A stretch of DNA of 64,000 nucleotides from Calliopum simillimum (Eukaryota > Arthropoda > Insecta > Diptera > Lauxaniidae), in the NCBI GenBank assembly GCA_951812925.1, contig OX638370.1, forward strand, positions 110,312,897-110,376,896, read 5' to 3'. Numbering within the stretch: the first letter of the stretch is position 1; the number at the start of each line of letters is the position of its first letter. This document shows, piece by piece, positions 1 to 11,107 of this stretch. Made by a program: the position numbers and the translations under genes. The notes beneath the pieces are model-generated. The model was not told the DNA's origin. It worked only from the letters and a program-made list of their open reading frames with translations, and made no database searches.

Positions 1-720
1 TTTGTATTCCCAGTTAACTCATTTATATTCCATTAATTTTAATCATCAATAATAGCGTGCTGCACACGGATACTTACACGCAAAACAAAACAAATATTGA
101 ATTTATTGGCGAAAAGTTTTCGTTCATCCGCTTCCCTCCACTACTAATCCTTTAATCCTTCGAAATGAATATAACATACAAAAATACACATGAGTGATAT
201 TTTTTCAATTAATTTTTGATTATGAAAAAGGTTTTTTTTTGTGATTTTTTCGGCAAATGTAATTGAAATTGAATCAAAATAATTTTGGAGTGATGAAGAT
301 TAATGCGTATTATGTGGTTGAAATGCTTTGTAAGCTCCTAAAAATTGCGACAAAATACTAAGCATGCAATACTAATATACATAGCTAAGTATCCTAATAT
401 TGCTTTATAAGCGTAGTGCCTGAACAAAAGTTATATAGCTAAGTATTTTGAACTCTGGCTTGCTGCTTTATCCTGTATTAGTTTCATCAATTTTGGACAC
501 ATAATTTTCAAACATATGATTGACTTTAATAGCAGTTTTTCCATTTTCGTATCACAAACTTTGCTATTGACTAACTAGATCCGTCTTGTCGAGAAGAGAA
601 GTTTTTCCCTAGGAACCATTGCTATTAATAGAGAAAATGAGTAGTTGTTTCAGGTCATCTAAGTAACCGCAACTTATACAGTGGGTATTAAATGCAATAC
701 ATTTCCCCGTATGAGCTCCA
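1..720. other. AT-rich non-coding stretch
   Basis: No open frame with recognisable protein similarity, RNA gene or terminal-repeat element was seen here. The sequence is AT-rich with short homopolymer runs. Confidence 0.5.
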
Positions 721-722
721 AT

Positions 723-1962
723 TAGAATATAGTCCCAGACCATTTTATCAATCCCGGGATTTCGGGATCAAAAAAAGCCAATCCCGGGATTGCGCAAAAG
801 TAGTAACTACGAATATAAAAACTAAAAATAATTAGCTTAAAATATATATAAAGTTTAGTTACAATCTGTAAAAGTAAGCACCTTGAAAAAAATCGAATAT
901 CACCTGCTTAAGTTATGGAAAAAATACCATTTTTAGAGTGGCCCGAAAAAAAATTTTATTTTGTTTCCTATATATTCTCAAGGTAAGCTCTCAAATAGGG
1001 GCAGTTTTTCCAATATTTTTTTCATCGACCCATTAGCATGGGTCTGTTGGTATGAAAGGTAATTTTGACGGTCATGTTCAGTGAAAACCCTTAAGTTCTG
1101 ATGATTTTAAGAAACTTTGACGAAGAAATTACAAATTAGACCTACTCCTATAAAGTCTTACTAATCCTAATTAAATAAGGATTTTTTTGCGAAAAGATTC
1201 CAAGTTATTTTTTGTATTACTAAAATAATCTATATTAGGTGTGAGAACTCTGTTGCGAAAATTGTGTTTTTGAAAAAATCTCGCTAACTATTTTGTTGAA
1301 AATCTTTACTTTACCAGGCTAAATAACAATCTATAGGAATAAGTCCATTTTGTAATTTTCAGATGGGTAAAGCTTGTAAAAGCATTCGACCTATCTTTAT
1401 GTGCATTCATTCGGCTTCTCAATTTGTTGCAAATATTAGTGGCAGCAGGAAATATATTTTGTCAAGATAGGGACATCGGATTGCAACTACGCTTTCAAAA
1501 TAATTCATATCCTTTGTAGTTTTAGTATTGTCTGTTTCTTGTATATCTTTTGAGTAAGTTGTTGACGGAGTTGTACGAGGCAGAGTTGAGAAATTTGATA
1601 GCTGGCTGATTCTCTGTGAAACCGCAGATATTTCTAGAGGGGAAATCATAACACTTAAAATATTAGAGCGCATTAAGAATTGCAAAGGCTTCAGCTGAGT
1701 TGGAGCTCTTTAAAGAAAATATCTCTCCCTACACTGCCTTAATCTTAAAACAATTCAAGCACATATTGTCACCTCAGTTATCTTCTGCTCCATACGCATA
1801 TTGGAGCGGTGAAGTGACGTGCTATGGAGCAACTCGGACGCGGAAAACATGTAATCTTTAGTTAAATAAATCCCAGGCTTAGGTTTTTCAATTCAGGGAT
1901 TTAAGGACTAAGAAACGTCTAGGATTCCGAAATGCTGGGATTATATTCTCTAGTTCTAATAC
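723..1962. repeat. Possible terminal-inverted-repeat element
   Basis: The left end reads AGAATATAGTCCCAG and the right end is nearly its reverse complement, CTGGGATTATATTCT. Inside each end there are further CCCGGGATT or TCCCAGG words (728-795 and 1869-1950). This suggests an old DNA transposon of about 1.2 kb with sub-terminal repeats. No transposase frame and no clear target duplication were found, so the call is weak. Confidence 0.3.
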
Positions 1963-2050
1963 ATCAAAATAAATCCAATACATAAAAACCCTGCAAGACC
2001 ACGAACTATTGCAAAACTAGTTTGCAAACTACTACATGGAAGAAACCGAT

Positions 2051-2757
2051 TAGTCCAAATTCTGGTCCCATCACATATAAAGTTATATTTACGTTTTACA
2101 TTGTTTGTCATTGGGCGTCACCAATTGTCTTTTTATGCATTACATTCGGACCAGAAAAAGGCCATTTTTTTTTTTTATTTTATTTATAAATATTAACAAA
2201 TTTAATTTGAAATTCAAATTTTACACAAGAATGTCAAAAGGTTTTATAGACGAATGTGCTTAAGAATTTGTTATATATTTTTGAGCAAAGTATTCCGGGT
2301 TCGAATCTCAGTGTGGATGAAAATTTTTTTATTAATTTTTTTTATTATATCGGCTACTTTGGACATATGTTTCATTTTCTGCTCCGTGTGCAAATTAATA
2401 GAAATTTGAAAATTGGAATTGAAAATCAACGAGTGGAGAATTTGAACCCGGGCATCTCCACGCAGCGCAAGTCACTAGACTGATACACTATTGTTTGCTC
2501 TTCTTCACAATCGACGAACTGCTAAACAGTACGTAATCAGTAACGTTATAATTTCACTGACACAATCGATTAACCACGATGGACCACATTTGGCACTAAT
2601 GACGGATTATGCATTGCATTTGGACCATTTTTGATACAATTGATGATTTAAATGAATTAATTCTAGTTTAAGGTGTCGTCCATTATAGACTACTTACAAA
2701 AAAATAAGACCAAAGGTTGGACTATTGAAACAATTGACTCCTTGATCCTACAGGGTT
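2051..2757 (+). repeat. Interspersed repeat with tRNA-like promoter boxes, copy A
   Basis: This unit recurs in reverse orientation at 30104-30744. The two copies share their flanks (TAGTCCAAATTCTGG at one side, CTACAGGGT at the other) and most of the interior. Copy A has about 48 extra bases near 2105-2150. On the plus strand GGTTCGAATC (about 2298-2307) fits a Pol III B box. On the minus strand a tRNA-like A-box region (about 2471-2488) is followed by GGTTCAAATTC (about 2440-2450). A tRNA-derived SINE or a composite of two such heads is the likeliest reading; protein frames across it are not convincing. Confidence 0.5.
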
Positions 2758-2769
2758 ACGGCAATTGAA

Positions 2770-5700
2770 AGCTGAACAAATTTTACACATTATGGAAAAA
2801 AAACTTTTCACAGGAACCAAAGTAATGAGCATTTTTCTGAACTTGTCTTTATTTTTTAACCTCGAAAATACGAAAATCCTAACATTTTTAAGACAATGGA
2901 CAGATTAAAAAACCGGTTACGGGCAAAATAAAAATATATCTGTCTACTGAAATTGATTAAAGTACCACCCCAGAAAGATTCTCTTGATTGTTGATAGTCG
3001 ACCAGAAAGTTAGTTTGTTTTTACCCGATACAACCATTTACACCACTTACATCAAGTTCACAAATGTGTCAATTGGAGTGACTCGAGTTCAGACATAATT
3101 CGTTTTCTTTCAAAGTCAAATTGAACTATGTGTCATCTTATTCTTATTCTTTTTTTTATCCTTTTGCACTCAAAATCTTAGACTCAAATTGTACATTCCA
3201 AGAATTCACCAATTTATCCCAATTTCAAATATGTAAATTATTTTAAAAATCCGACAGGAACACTTCAATTTTTTTTCGTTTTTTTTTTTTTATATAGAAA
3301 CACATACATACGTCTATTAGGATTATAGCTCCACACACGAATACACTCACAAAAAAAAAGAAGAATATTAGACTTATTCACTTAAGTAACTAGAGCATGA
3401 GTAATAGGGTTCATTATAATAAAAGCATATTTGCATGTAGAGTACTCATAGAGTTACTCGTAGAAAAAAAATGGAAAAAATTTGCACTGGTTAACATTTT
3501 TTACGGACATTAAACTTCCCTCTTTAGCGCACATTCTTCGCTTTGTATGATAACATCAAATTATAAAAAAAAAAAAATGCTGAAAAAAAAAAATAATTTT
3601 TTGCAAAAACGAATGCAAACGTTTGTAATTAAAGACTAAATATATGAAAATATTATATGAATATATGTGGAGCATTCCTTCCCAAGCAAACACTGTATAC
3701 CAAGACCATAATTCGGTAAAGTTTTATTCAAATTCTATACTATGTATAAAGCAAACAGAATTTTGGTAGTAAGAAGTGTTCAGCTGAAAATGAAAACCTC
3801 AGATATGAATGAGCATAGAATCTTTTATTTATCCATATATATTTAAAAGCTTAAGCTCTGTCATATATTTTTTAACTTTAATAAAAACAAATAGAAAAAA
3901 AAAACTGCAAACTTCACATGCAGATGTAAAATTGTGATCAAGTTGCATAGTCGTAAAAAGAAACTAAAAGAATAAATAATTTTTTTTTTTTTTTTTTGTC
4001 TTTTCGTACTTCAATCTATCACTATCACCTTTAACTGGAAAAAAAAAAAAAATTTTAAATTGAAAAATAATATTTTTTCTTTTGACAGCATATCAGAAAA
4101 ATGCAAAAAAAAAACTGCTAAAAACTACAAAAGATGTTTGCTCTCCGGAAAGCACAATTTTGCTCATAACAAAGTGCAATAAATATGTCCTTTATAAAAA
4201 AGGAGATGAAAAATTCAAAACAATACCCAAGTAGTTCATTTTCAAAAGAACTTGCAATTTACTTTCAGGATTTTGTTACAATTTTGTTGCGTTAGTTTTA
4301 TCCTTGATGTCTTTGTCTCCTCCACTGCCTTATTAAGTTTCCTTTATTAAGTAGATAAAGTGTACAGAATTTCTTAAACGTTGGATAGATTGTTAGTCTT
4401 CATTATGTTGTGCAAACTAAAATCAGTAGCTAAAAAATAGACAACGAGAATTAAAAACATAAGTTAATTAGAATGTTATGGGCTGAAAGTACTTAGTAAC
4501 AATACCGTTTTGTTGAAAATAAATGTATTTTACCTTCAAAAGGCATTGAATTGGCTTTGTGGAAATTTTTGATATTTGTTTTAAAAATCGCTGGAAATTA
4601 ATTCAATTCAGTTACTCGAGCTCGAGTCTTGACTACAAAGCTGACTAAGAATGTGACGCATACTGTTCTGCAAAATTTTAAGCCCAAAAAATGTCTATCG
4701 CGTGAAAAATTTGCTTAATCGTTAAAAATCGCGCAGATTTTGTTCTGGGAATTCAAATTTAATATAGCCGAGTTCGGAAATTTCCATTTATGATCATTCA
4801 GCTACATTTATGAGTTCGCAAACGAAGGAGAGCGTAACAATTATATTATTTCACTCTTGCTCGGAGACACCTCTGTTCAAGTCCAAAATATATTTTCGAC
4901 CTTTCCCAATCGATTGGTGCAATAACATTTATTTACTAATATGGGCCCAAGACGGTCACCTCTGGTCATTTCCAAAATATATTTTCGAACATTCCCCGTC
5001 GATGGGCGCAGTTAAAATGTTTAACCAAAAAGGATCCAAAAAGGTTTTAAAAATTTATGTATGATCGAAGATTTGTTCCACGTTTTTCGTTCACGTTGGA
5101 TTTGAAATTCATTAGTTGGAGCATTCCACTGTTGGTACGGGACAAATCGTACGCATCTTTTGAGTTTAGACCTTAAATTAAAGACAAACCAGAATGTTAT
5201 CAAAAAAAGCATCTAGTACATTTATTTTGTGTGATATAGACCTATTGAAACCAATTATTTGTTCTTAGTGATATTTATAGATAGGGAAAAATTTATAAGA
5301 AAAGAAATTCGTTCGGGACAGCCCAAATCTACCATACTTTCCATTTTTGACTTTGCAGCAAGTTTTTAGCGAAATTAATAAGCTTTAAAAATTAGCAAAA
5401 ATATTTTTGGATAGACTAAGGGTCAAGGTATAGTAAAACAATAAAAGTTTGAGAAAATATTTACTTAAATGAGAGTTAGTAAATGAAATGTACGAAATAC
5501 ATATATATTTAATAAGTTTTAAATCATTTTTTAAATGAAAACATAACACTATGATTATCCCAAGCGTGTTTCTTGCATGTTACTTGAAGGTCATTAACTG
5601 AAATTTAATGAACTTTTGATATTCCTGGGATATGCTCATGGATGAAAATTTTTAATTTTTACGCTATTTCTAATTCAGAAATGAAAAAAATTCTTGTACA

Positions 5701-7300
5701 GGGTACTAAAGTGGCTGCTAGTGTCGCGAAATCTTTTTCGTTTTTGATTACGGCACCTTCTCTTCGACTTCGACCAAGTCGTTCCACATTACCAACGACT
5801 CCGTGAATCACGCCTTTGGGATGTGTCCATAAGATACATAGATGCTCTTGCGAATTACGTAAGCAGATTTTCAATGATATAAGCAAAAATTAACAAATCG
5901 TGAACAGGAACCCTTCTGGAACTAAATTATTTTTATAATTAAAGCAAAAGCAGTCATACGGAAATTGAAAAAATTCTTGAAACTTCAAATCAATTTAAAG
6001 GGCTATAATAAGACTTTAATTCAAAAATTTTTTGTCTTAAGTAAGAATTTTAACGACCCCTCCTCCTGTATAAGCAACAATAAGCAAATCTTGAACCACT
6101 CCCCACCTAAACATGCTAACGTTATACTTGAACGGCCCTATATGAACACCATTTCAGTTTTATAAATATAACAGTTTTGTTCATGTCTGATATAATTAAA
6201 AGTCACTATTTTTTAAGTGCATAGGAATACATAATAATCTGTCTGACCAGATTTTTTTTGGCTTTGCATTAAAAAAAAGCGAATCCAAAATGGCGAATCC
6301 AAAATGGCGGAGCAAAAAATTAAAAACAAAATTTCAAGGCGTCATCTGAAAATTATTAAATCGACATCAAATTTGTAATTAGCGGCATTTAAAACCTATT
6401 TGTGCGGATTTTCGTGAGAATCGAAGTGAAAAATTCAAATTTATAGTAACTTGATTTTGGCCACGCTTTGTTTTGAGCGCAACTTTGCTCAAAGCGCGTA
6501 CTCTGATCGTGACTTTACTCAAGCAGATGTGAGTGTAAAACTTTTATTTATTGTCGTTAGCGTTTGTGTGCTTAAGTGACCGTAAGAGTGCGTTTCCGAA
6601 CTTTGAAATATAGGAAGTTTACAGGAGGTAACAGAACTATAATTATAGGAAGACTTAATCCATGTATTAATAGGTATCTCTTAGCTTAAGACGTGTTAAA
6701 TTTTTTTTTTTTTTTTTTTTGATGAGTTGCGTAACCTCTCACGATGTTCTTTAGATTATTTTAAGAATTTTCCCGAAAAAACCATATCTCTAAAATCAGG
6801 GGCGGCTCCAGGGGGTAGGATATAGGGGCTAAAGCCCACCCCATAAGTTCTAAATTGTGACTGGATATAAAAGGAAAATTATCAATTAGATCACAAAATC
6901 GACCTTCCATCCGTCTTTAGCCCCCCCATAGTCGGATCCTTGGTCAGCCACGGTCTAAAATGAATTTAGGGCCTCCCAATTTTTCTAGGTATTTCCCACA
7001 AAAAAGGTGATGAAATCCAAAAAATATACGAAAAATAAATGCCAAAAATGGATTCCTAGACCCCAAAACCCCCGGATACACATTTGGCTTTTTCGTACAA
7101 TATCTGAGTCGTTTTTTGGAAAAAAACCCTTCCTTGAAAAATTGGCAGGCTTCAAATTAATTTTAGAGGTATGGTTTTTGCGCAAAAATTCTTAAAATGC
7201 CCCAAAAGAACACCGTGAGGGGGAACGCCATATCGACTTTTTCGGCCCCCTACAAACTGACGTATCCTAATATAGCCCCTTTTTGACTGTCTTAATCACA
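2770..7300. other. AT-rich region without recognised genes
   Basis: Many A or T homopolymers (for example near 3275, 3570, 3980 and 6700) and no convincing coding frame. A weak 91-bp tandem duplication lies at about 4880-4995, sharing CCAAAATATATTTTCGA. Around 6798 the words CAGGGGCGGCTCC resemble a hAT-type end, but no matching partner end was found. Nothing else is supportable. Confidence 0.4.
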
Positions 7301-7538
7301 ACATAGTCGCTTTATTTTTTTTTTTTTTTTTTTTTTATTTATTTATTTATTATAATGATAGTTAAAATTATAAAAATTTAAACTAACAAAAGAAGTTTTA
7401 TAGCACTGACTTCTCAGGTCTTCGGCTATATCAACAATGTTTTATTCAATTGTGAGAGGGTGCGGTCCACAAAATTTATACATTTTTTAAATTGAGCGGC
7501 GCGCTGAGGAACTATAATAACATTTTTATGCTTTTAAG

Positions 7539-7920
7539 TAGGCGTGCCACGCTCGCAAAAAGCAAAATACACTGTCAAGGCTAAACCGCTACACGGTTTT
7601 TTTATGAAATTCGATACAGAGATTGTCTTAATGCTAAGGAAGGATATTATGAATTTTGTTTTTAAGTGGGCGATGCCACGGACCTAAATGAAATCTACGC
7701 TATCATGGCCAATTTGGAATGAAATTAAAATTTGTTCGAGTTTTGTCGCACCGCAAGGAGGGCAAAAAAATTTTTTTTTAGTGAGCAGTGCTACAGTGCT
7801 CAAAAGAGAAAATTTGCAGACATGGTAACTATTCAGAATTTGTTTGCTTAAGTTTGCGAAGTCTTTTTTTAAAATCAAATTGAAATGCTCGAATTTTGGC
7901 CACAAGGCCAAATTCTCTAG
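7539..7920 (+). mobile_element. Helitron-like non-autonomous fragment, copy 1
   Basis: The unit contains a GTGGGCG-TGCCACG block (about 7665-7680) also found in the 60.7-61.1 kb element. It ends in a hairpin, AATTTTGGCC-ACAA-GGCCAAATT, followed at once by CTAG at 7917-7920. A short 3' hairpin just before a CTRR terminus is a Helitron hallmark. The base after CTAG is A rather than T, and the 5' end is not defined, so the class is tentative. Confidence 0.4.
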
Positions 7921-8833
7921 AACATTTATAAGCAAAAAAAAAACCCAAAAATTACATTAAGCAAAAATGTCGCCCTAGACATTTCAGGTCGTGTGCTTTA
8001 AATCGCAGAGCCAAGTACCATTATTAACTTCATGGCGCATAAAGCAAGTCCTAATTGCATGTTTGCGCGTAGGTATACATTGTACCTGGCGTAATGCCAA
8101 GAACCACAAGAGCCTAATTCAAGAATCCATTAAAAATGCATAAATTTTATGCTAAACTTGCATAATTGCCCTTATCATTAAATAACATTAAGAGGCAAAC
8201 AAATTTCCCGAAATTATTTTGTTATGTTCAAAAAACCTCAATTTCTTACGTTCATTCCAACACCATTATTTTCTTCATTTGCCTACCATATTCTGTGCCG
8301 CTGCCTCATCATGTATCTACACTGTGTAGTCAATTATCGGTAATTCTGTTGTGCTAACGCATTCAATGTGCATTACAAAAAAAAAAAAAAAAAAAAAACG
8401 AAGCCTTAAAATGAGCAAAACCATAAACCTTAAAACAACTGAGAAGAAATAGACAAAAACAACAAGTGTAATGTTTAGGCCACACCAAGCACCCTGTACA
8501 TCAAAAATCCATTAGCACACGCACGTTTACACCGACACAGAGACAAATGACAAAAGGATGTTCTATTGTTTGGCATTTGTAAAAATCCTCCTTTATTGCT
8601 TTAAACGATAGAGAAAACCAAATGAACACGAAGAAGAAGAAGAAGTTGAAGCAAAAAAATCCATAATGTATGATAATTAGCAACAAGAGAGTCAACGTCG
8701 ACAACGTCTCGAAGGACCTTTTGAACTTGAAGTTTTGTCTTTTTTTTTGAAGGTTCGATTGCACCTATGTTTTGGTTTTGTATTTGTGTGCGTAAAAGTG
8801 TGTCATTAGTAGTATTTGCGACGTGTGTGTGCG

Positions 8834-8861
8834 TGCATATGTGTGTGTGTGTGTGTGTGTG
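8834..8861. repeat. (TG)n microsatellite
   Basis: An uninterrupted run of GT dinucleotides lies inside a longer GT-rich tract at about 8785-8865. It lies in non-coding sequence upstream of the ASPP start exon. Confidence 0.8.
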
Positions 8862-9243
8862 AGGCCTCTACTCACATGACATCAAAGGGTAAAATCAATA
8901 ATACCGCTTGTTGCTATTGACAACAACAATATAAAAGAAAAGCAGCAACAACATAAACATAAACTACTACTATAGAATACAATAACCGGAACTACCCCTA
9001 CCACCAAAGCCATAACCAAACAGCCATTACTTTGGATATGCATTGTGTTTGTTATTACTTTAAGTACACTGAGAGATGTTTTTTTTTGGAAAAGATTTTA
9101 ATCAGAACACAATCGCGAACCCAGATATACCACATTTTTAATGGCAAAATATCAGGCAATTCAGTTAAATTCAATTTACTTAAGTTCAATTCAAATCACA
9201 TGGATTCAATTCAACTCATTTTAATTGAAAGCAATTCAATTCA

Positions 9244-10090
9244 CTTCACTTCATATTTCATACTTCATACTTCATGCTTCATGTTTCATGTTTCATACTT
9301 CATGCATCATACTTCATACTTCATGCTTCATACTTCATACTTCACACTTCATACTTCATACTTCATACTTCACACTTCACACTTCATTCTTCATTTTTCA
9401 TGCTTCATACTTCAAACTTCACACTTCACACTTCACACTTCATACTTCATACTTAATACTTCATACTTCGTACTTCATACTTTATACTTCATGCTTAATG
9501 CTTCATATTTCATGCTTCATATTTCATACTTCAAACTGCATACTTCGTACTTCATACTTCACACTTCATTATTCATACTTCATACTTCACACTTCACACT
9601 TCACACTTCATACTTAATACTTAATACTTCATACTTCGTACTTCATACTTCATGCTTAATGCTTCATACTTCATACTTCATGCTTCATATTTCATACTTC
9701 ATACTTAATACTTCATACTTCGTACTTCATACTTCACACTTCATTATTCATACTTCATACTTCACACTTCACACTTCACACTTCATACTTCATACATCAT
9801 ACTTCACGCTTCATACATCGTACATCATACTATATACTTCATTCTTCATACTTCATACTTCATACTTCACACTTCACACTTCATACTTCATACTTAATAC
9901 TTCATACTTCGTACTTCATACTTCATACTTCACACTTCATTCTTCATTTTTCATGCTTCATACTACATACTTCATGCTTCATACTTCATACATCATACTT
10001 CATACATCACGCTTCATACATCGTACATCATACTATATACTTCATTCTCCATACTCCATTCTCCATGCTTCATACTTCACACTTAACACT
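9244..10090 (+). repeat. (ACTTCAT)n heptanucleotide array with 175-bp higher-order period
   Basis: About 120 tandem copies of a 7-bp unit, ACTTCAT and close variants (ACTTCAC, GCTTCAT, ACTTAAT, ACTTCGT). A longer phrase with TTCGTAC and CATTATTC recurs at 9541 and 9716, a shift of 175 bases or 25 units, so higher-order copies exist. Three units make 21 bases and lack stop codons, so long open frames (up to 369 codons) appear in several plus frames and all read the same heptapeptide cycle. These frames are artefacts of the repeat and not genes. Confidence 0.9.
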
Positions 10091-10248
10091 TCACTCCACT
10101 TCTTTCACTTCACTAAAGTGAAGTTCAAATATTGCATTTAGAATTCAATTCAATTAAATTTCATTTAATATTTCAATTCAATATTCAAATCAAATTAAAT
10201 TATTTTAAATCAATTCGATTTAAACTAACTCAAAGTAAATTAGTTTAA

Positions 10249-10402
10249 TTCAGTTCAATTCAATTCAATTCAATTCAATTCAATTCAATTCAATTCAATT
10301 CAATTCAATTCAATTCAATTCAATTCAATTCAATTCAATTCAATTCAATTCAATTCAATTCAATTCAATTCAATTCTATTCAATTCAATTCAATTCAATT
10401 CA
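10249..10402. repeat. (CAATT)n pentanucleotide array
   Basis: About 30 nearly perfect CAATT units, with decayed units spreading to both sides (9165-9245 and 10135-10440). The heptanucleotide array sits inside this CAATT-like surround. It ends about 580 bases upstream of the ASPP start codon. Confidence 0.9.
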
Positions 10403-10981
10403 ACTCAATTTAATTCAATTGTTCAAAAATTAAATTTCTTTCAGTGTACCTGTTATTATTATTGTGTCTAACTGTTGTTGTCAATATGGTATGGTTGCTG
10501 GCTGTTGTCGTCATTGACAACAACACATTTCCTAAACACAGCAACAACACAGGACGAAAAAAACAACAACAACCGCAACACAAGTGGCCCCACAAAGTGT
10601 TGCTGTGTACTGAATGAATCGTCTGCGTGTAATTGAAAAACTTTATTCAATTTGAAAGCCAACGTTTGAAAAAAGAATCCTCAAAAAAAAAAGAAAAAAA
10701 AAAGAAAAAATTTAAAATTTCAATTTTCCCACTTAATAGAATTTGATTTTGTTGTTATGTTATGTTGTTATGTTGTTGTATTTTGTATTTTTTTCTTTTT
10801 CCATTGTCGTGTTTGTTGTTATACATCATGGTAAACGAATTGAAAAGTACTTGAATAATAATAACTAAATCCGTTAAATCACATCATCATCAACTGCGTT
10901 GTGGTGGTCATAGCAAGTCCTTCGTCGTGGTCGCTGTTTTAGTGATTTCATTTTTTTCTTCCTTTAAATGCGTACGCAAAA
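10403..10981 (+). promoter_or_regulatory. Upstream region of ASPP start exon, with overlapping uORF
   Basis: No coding frame on either strand is credible; the region is rich in ACAACA and TGTTGT words. An in-frame TGA at 10943-10945 closes the ASPP frame upstream. A six-codon upstream ORF begins at ATG 10968 and ends with TGA at 10986-10988, overlapping the ASPP ATG at 10982 in another frame. Such overlap would usually lower initiation at the main start. No clear TATA box was identified, so the transcription start is unknown. Confidence 0.4.
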
Positions 10982-11107
10982 ATGTTGACTTGTGTTTGTC
11001 GCCCAGTATCTGGTAATCTGCCAAAAATGCCACCCAACGTCATACCCATCCAGAAGCGTGCGGCCGCTAATGCTATCGTTGTCGTGACAGCGGAACCCAA
11101 GATAAAT
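10982..11107 (+). CDS. ASPP: ASPP coding exon 1 (proposed start exon)
   Basis: The 42-codon frame starts at ATG with a fly-like AAAA context and runs to a strong donor, GTAAGT at 11108. It ends in phase 0, as exon 2 requires. Codon use is balanced and unlike the surrounding low-complexity DNA. The peptide (for example [19 protein letters not shown]) has no known domain. It replaces the N-terminal Ras-association-like region of vertebrate ASPP, which may use other promoters outside or upstream in the window. The exon is inferred from phase, donor and codon pattern, not from transcript data. Confidence 0.65.

Noticed and set aside
5659..5886. 75-codon minus frame with GVIHGVVGNVERLGRSRREG
   Set aside because: Looks somewhat protein-like, but no family, start context or neighbour supports it.
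6798..7290. Possible hAT element starting CAGGGGCGGCTCC
   Set aside because: No inverted partner end or 8-base duplication found.
9032..10141. 369-codon open frame, plus strand
   Set aside because: It is translation of the ACTTCAT array; the neighbouring frames give the same heptapeptide cycle, and it starts at TTG.
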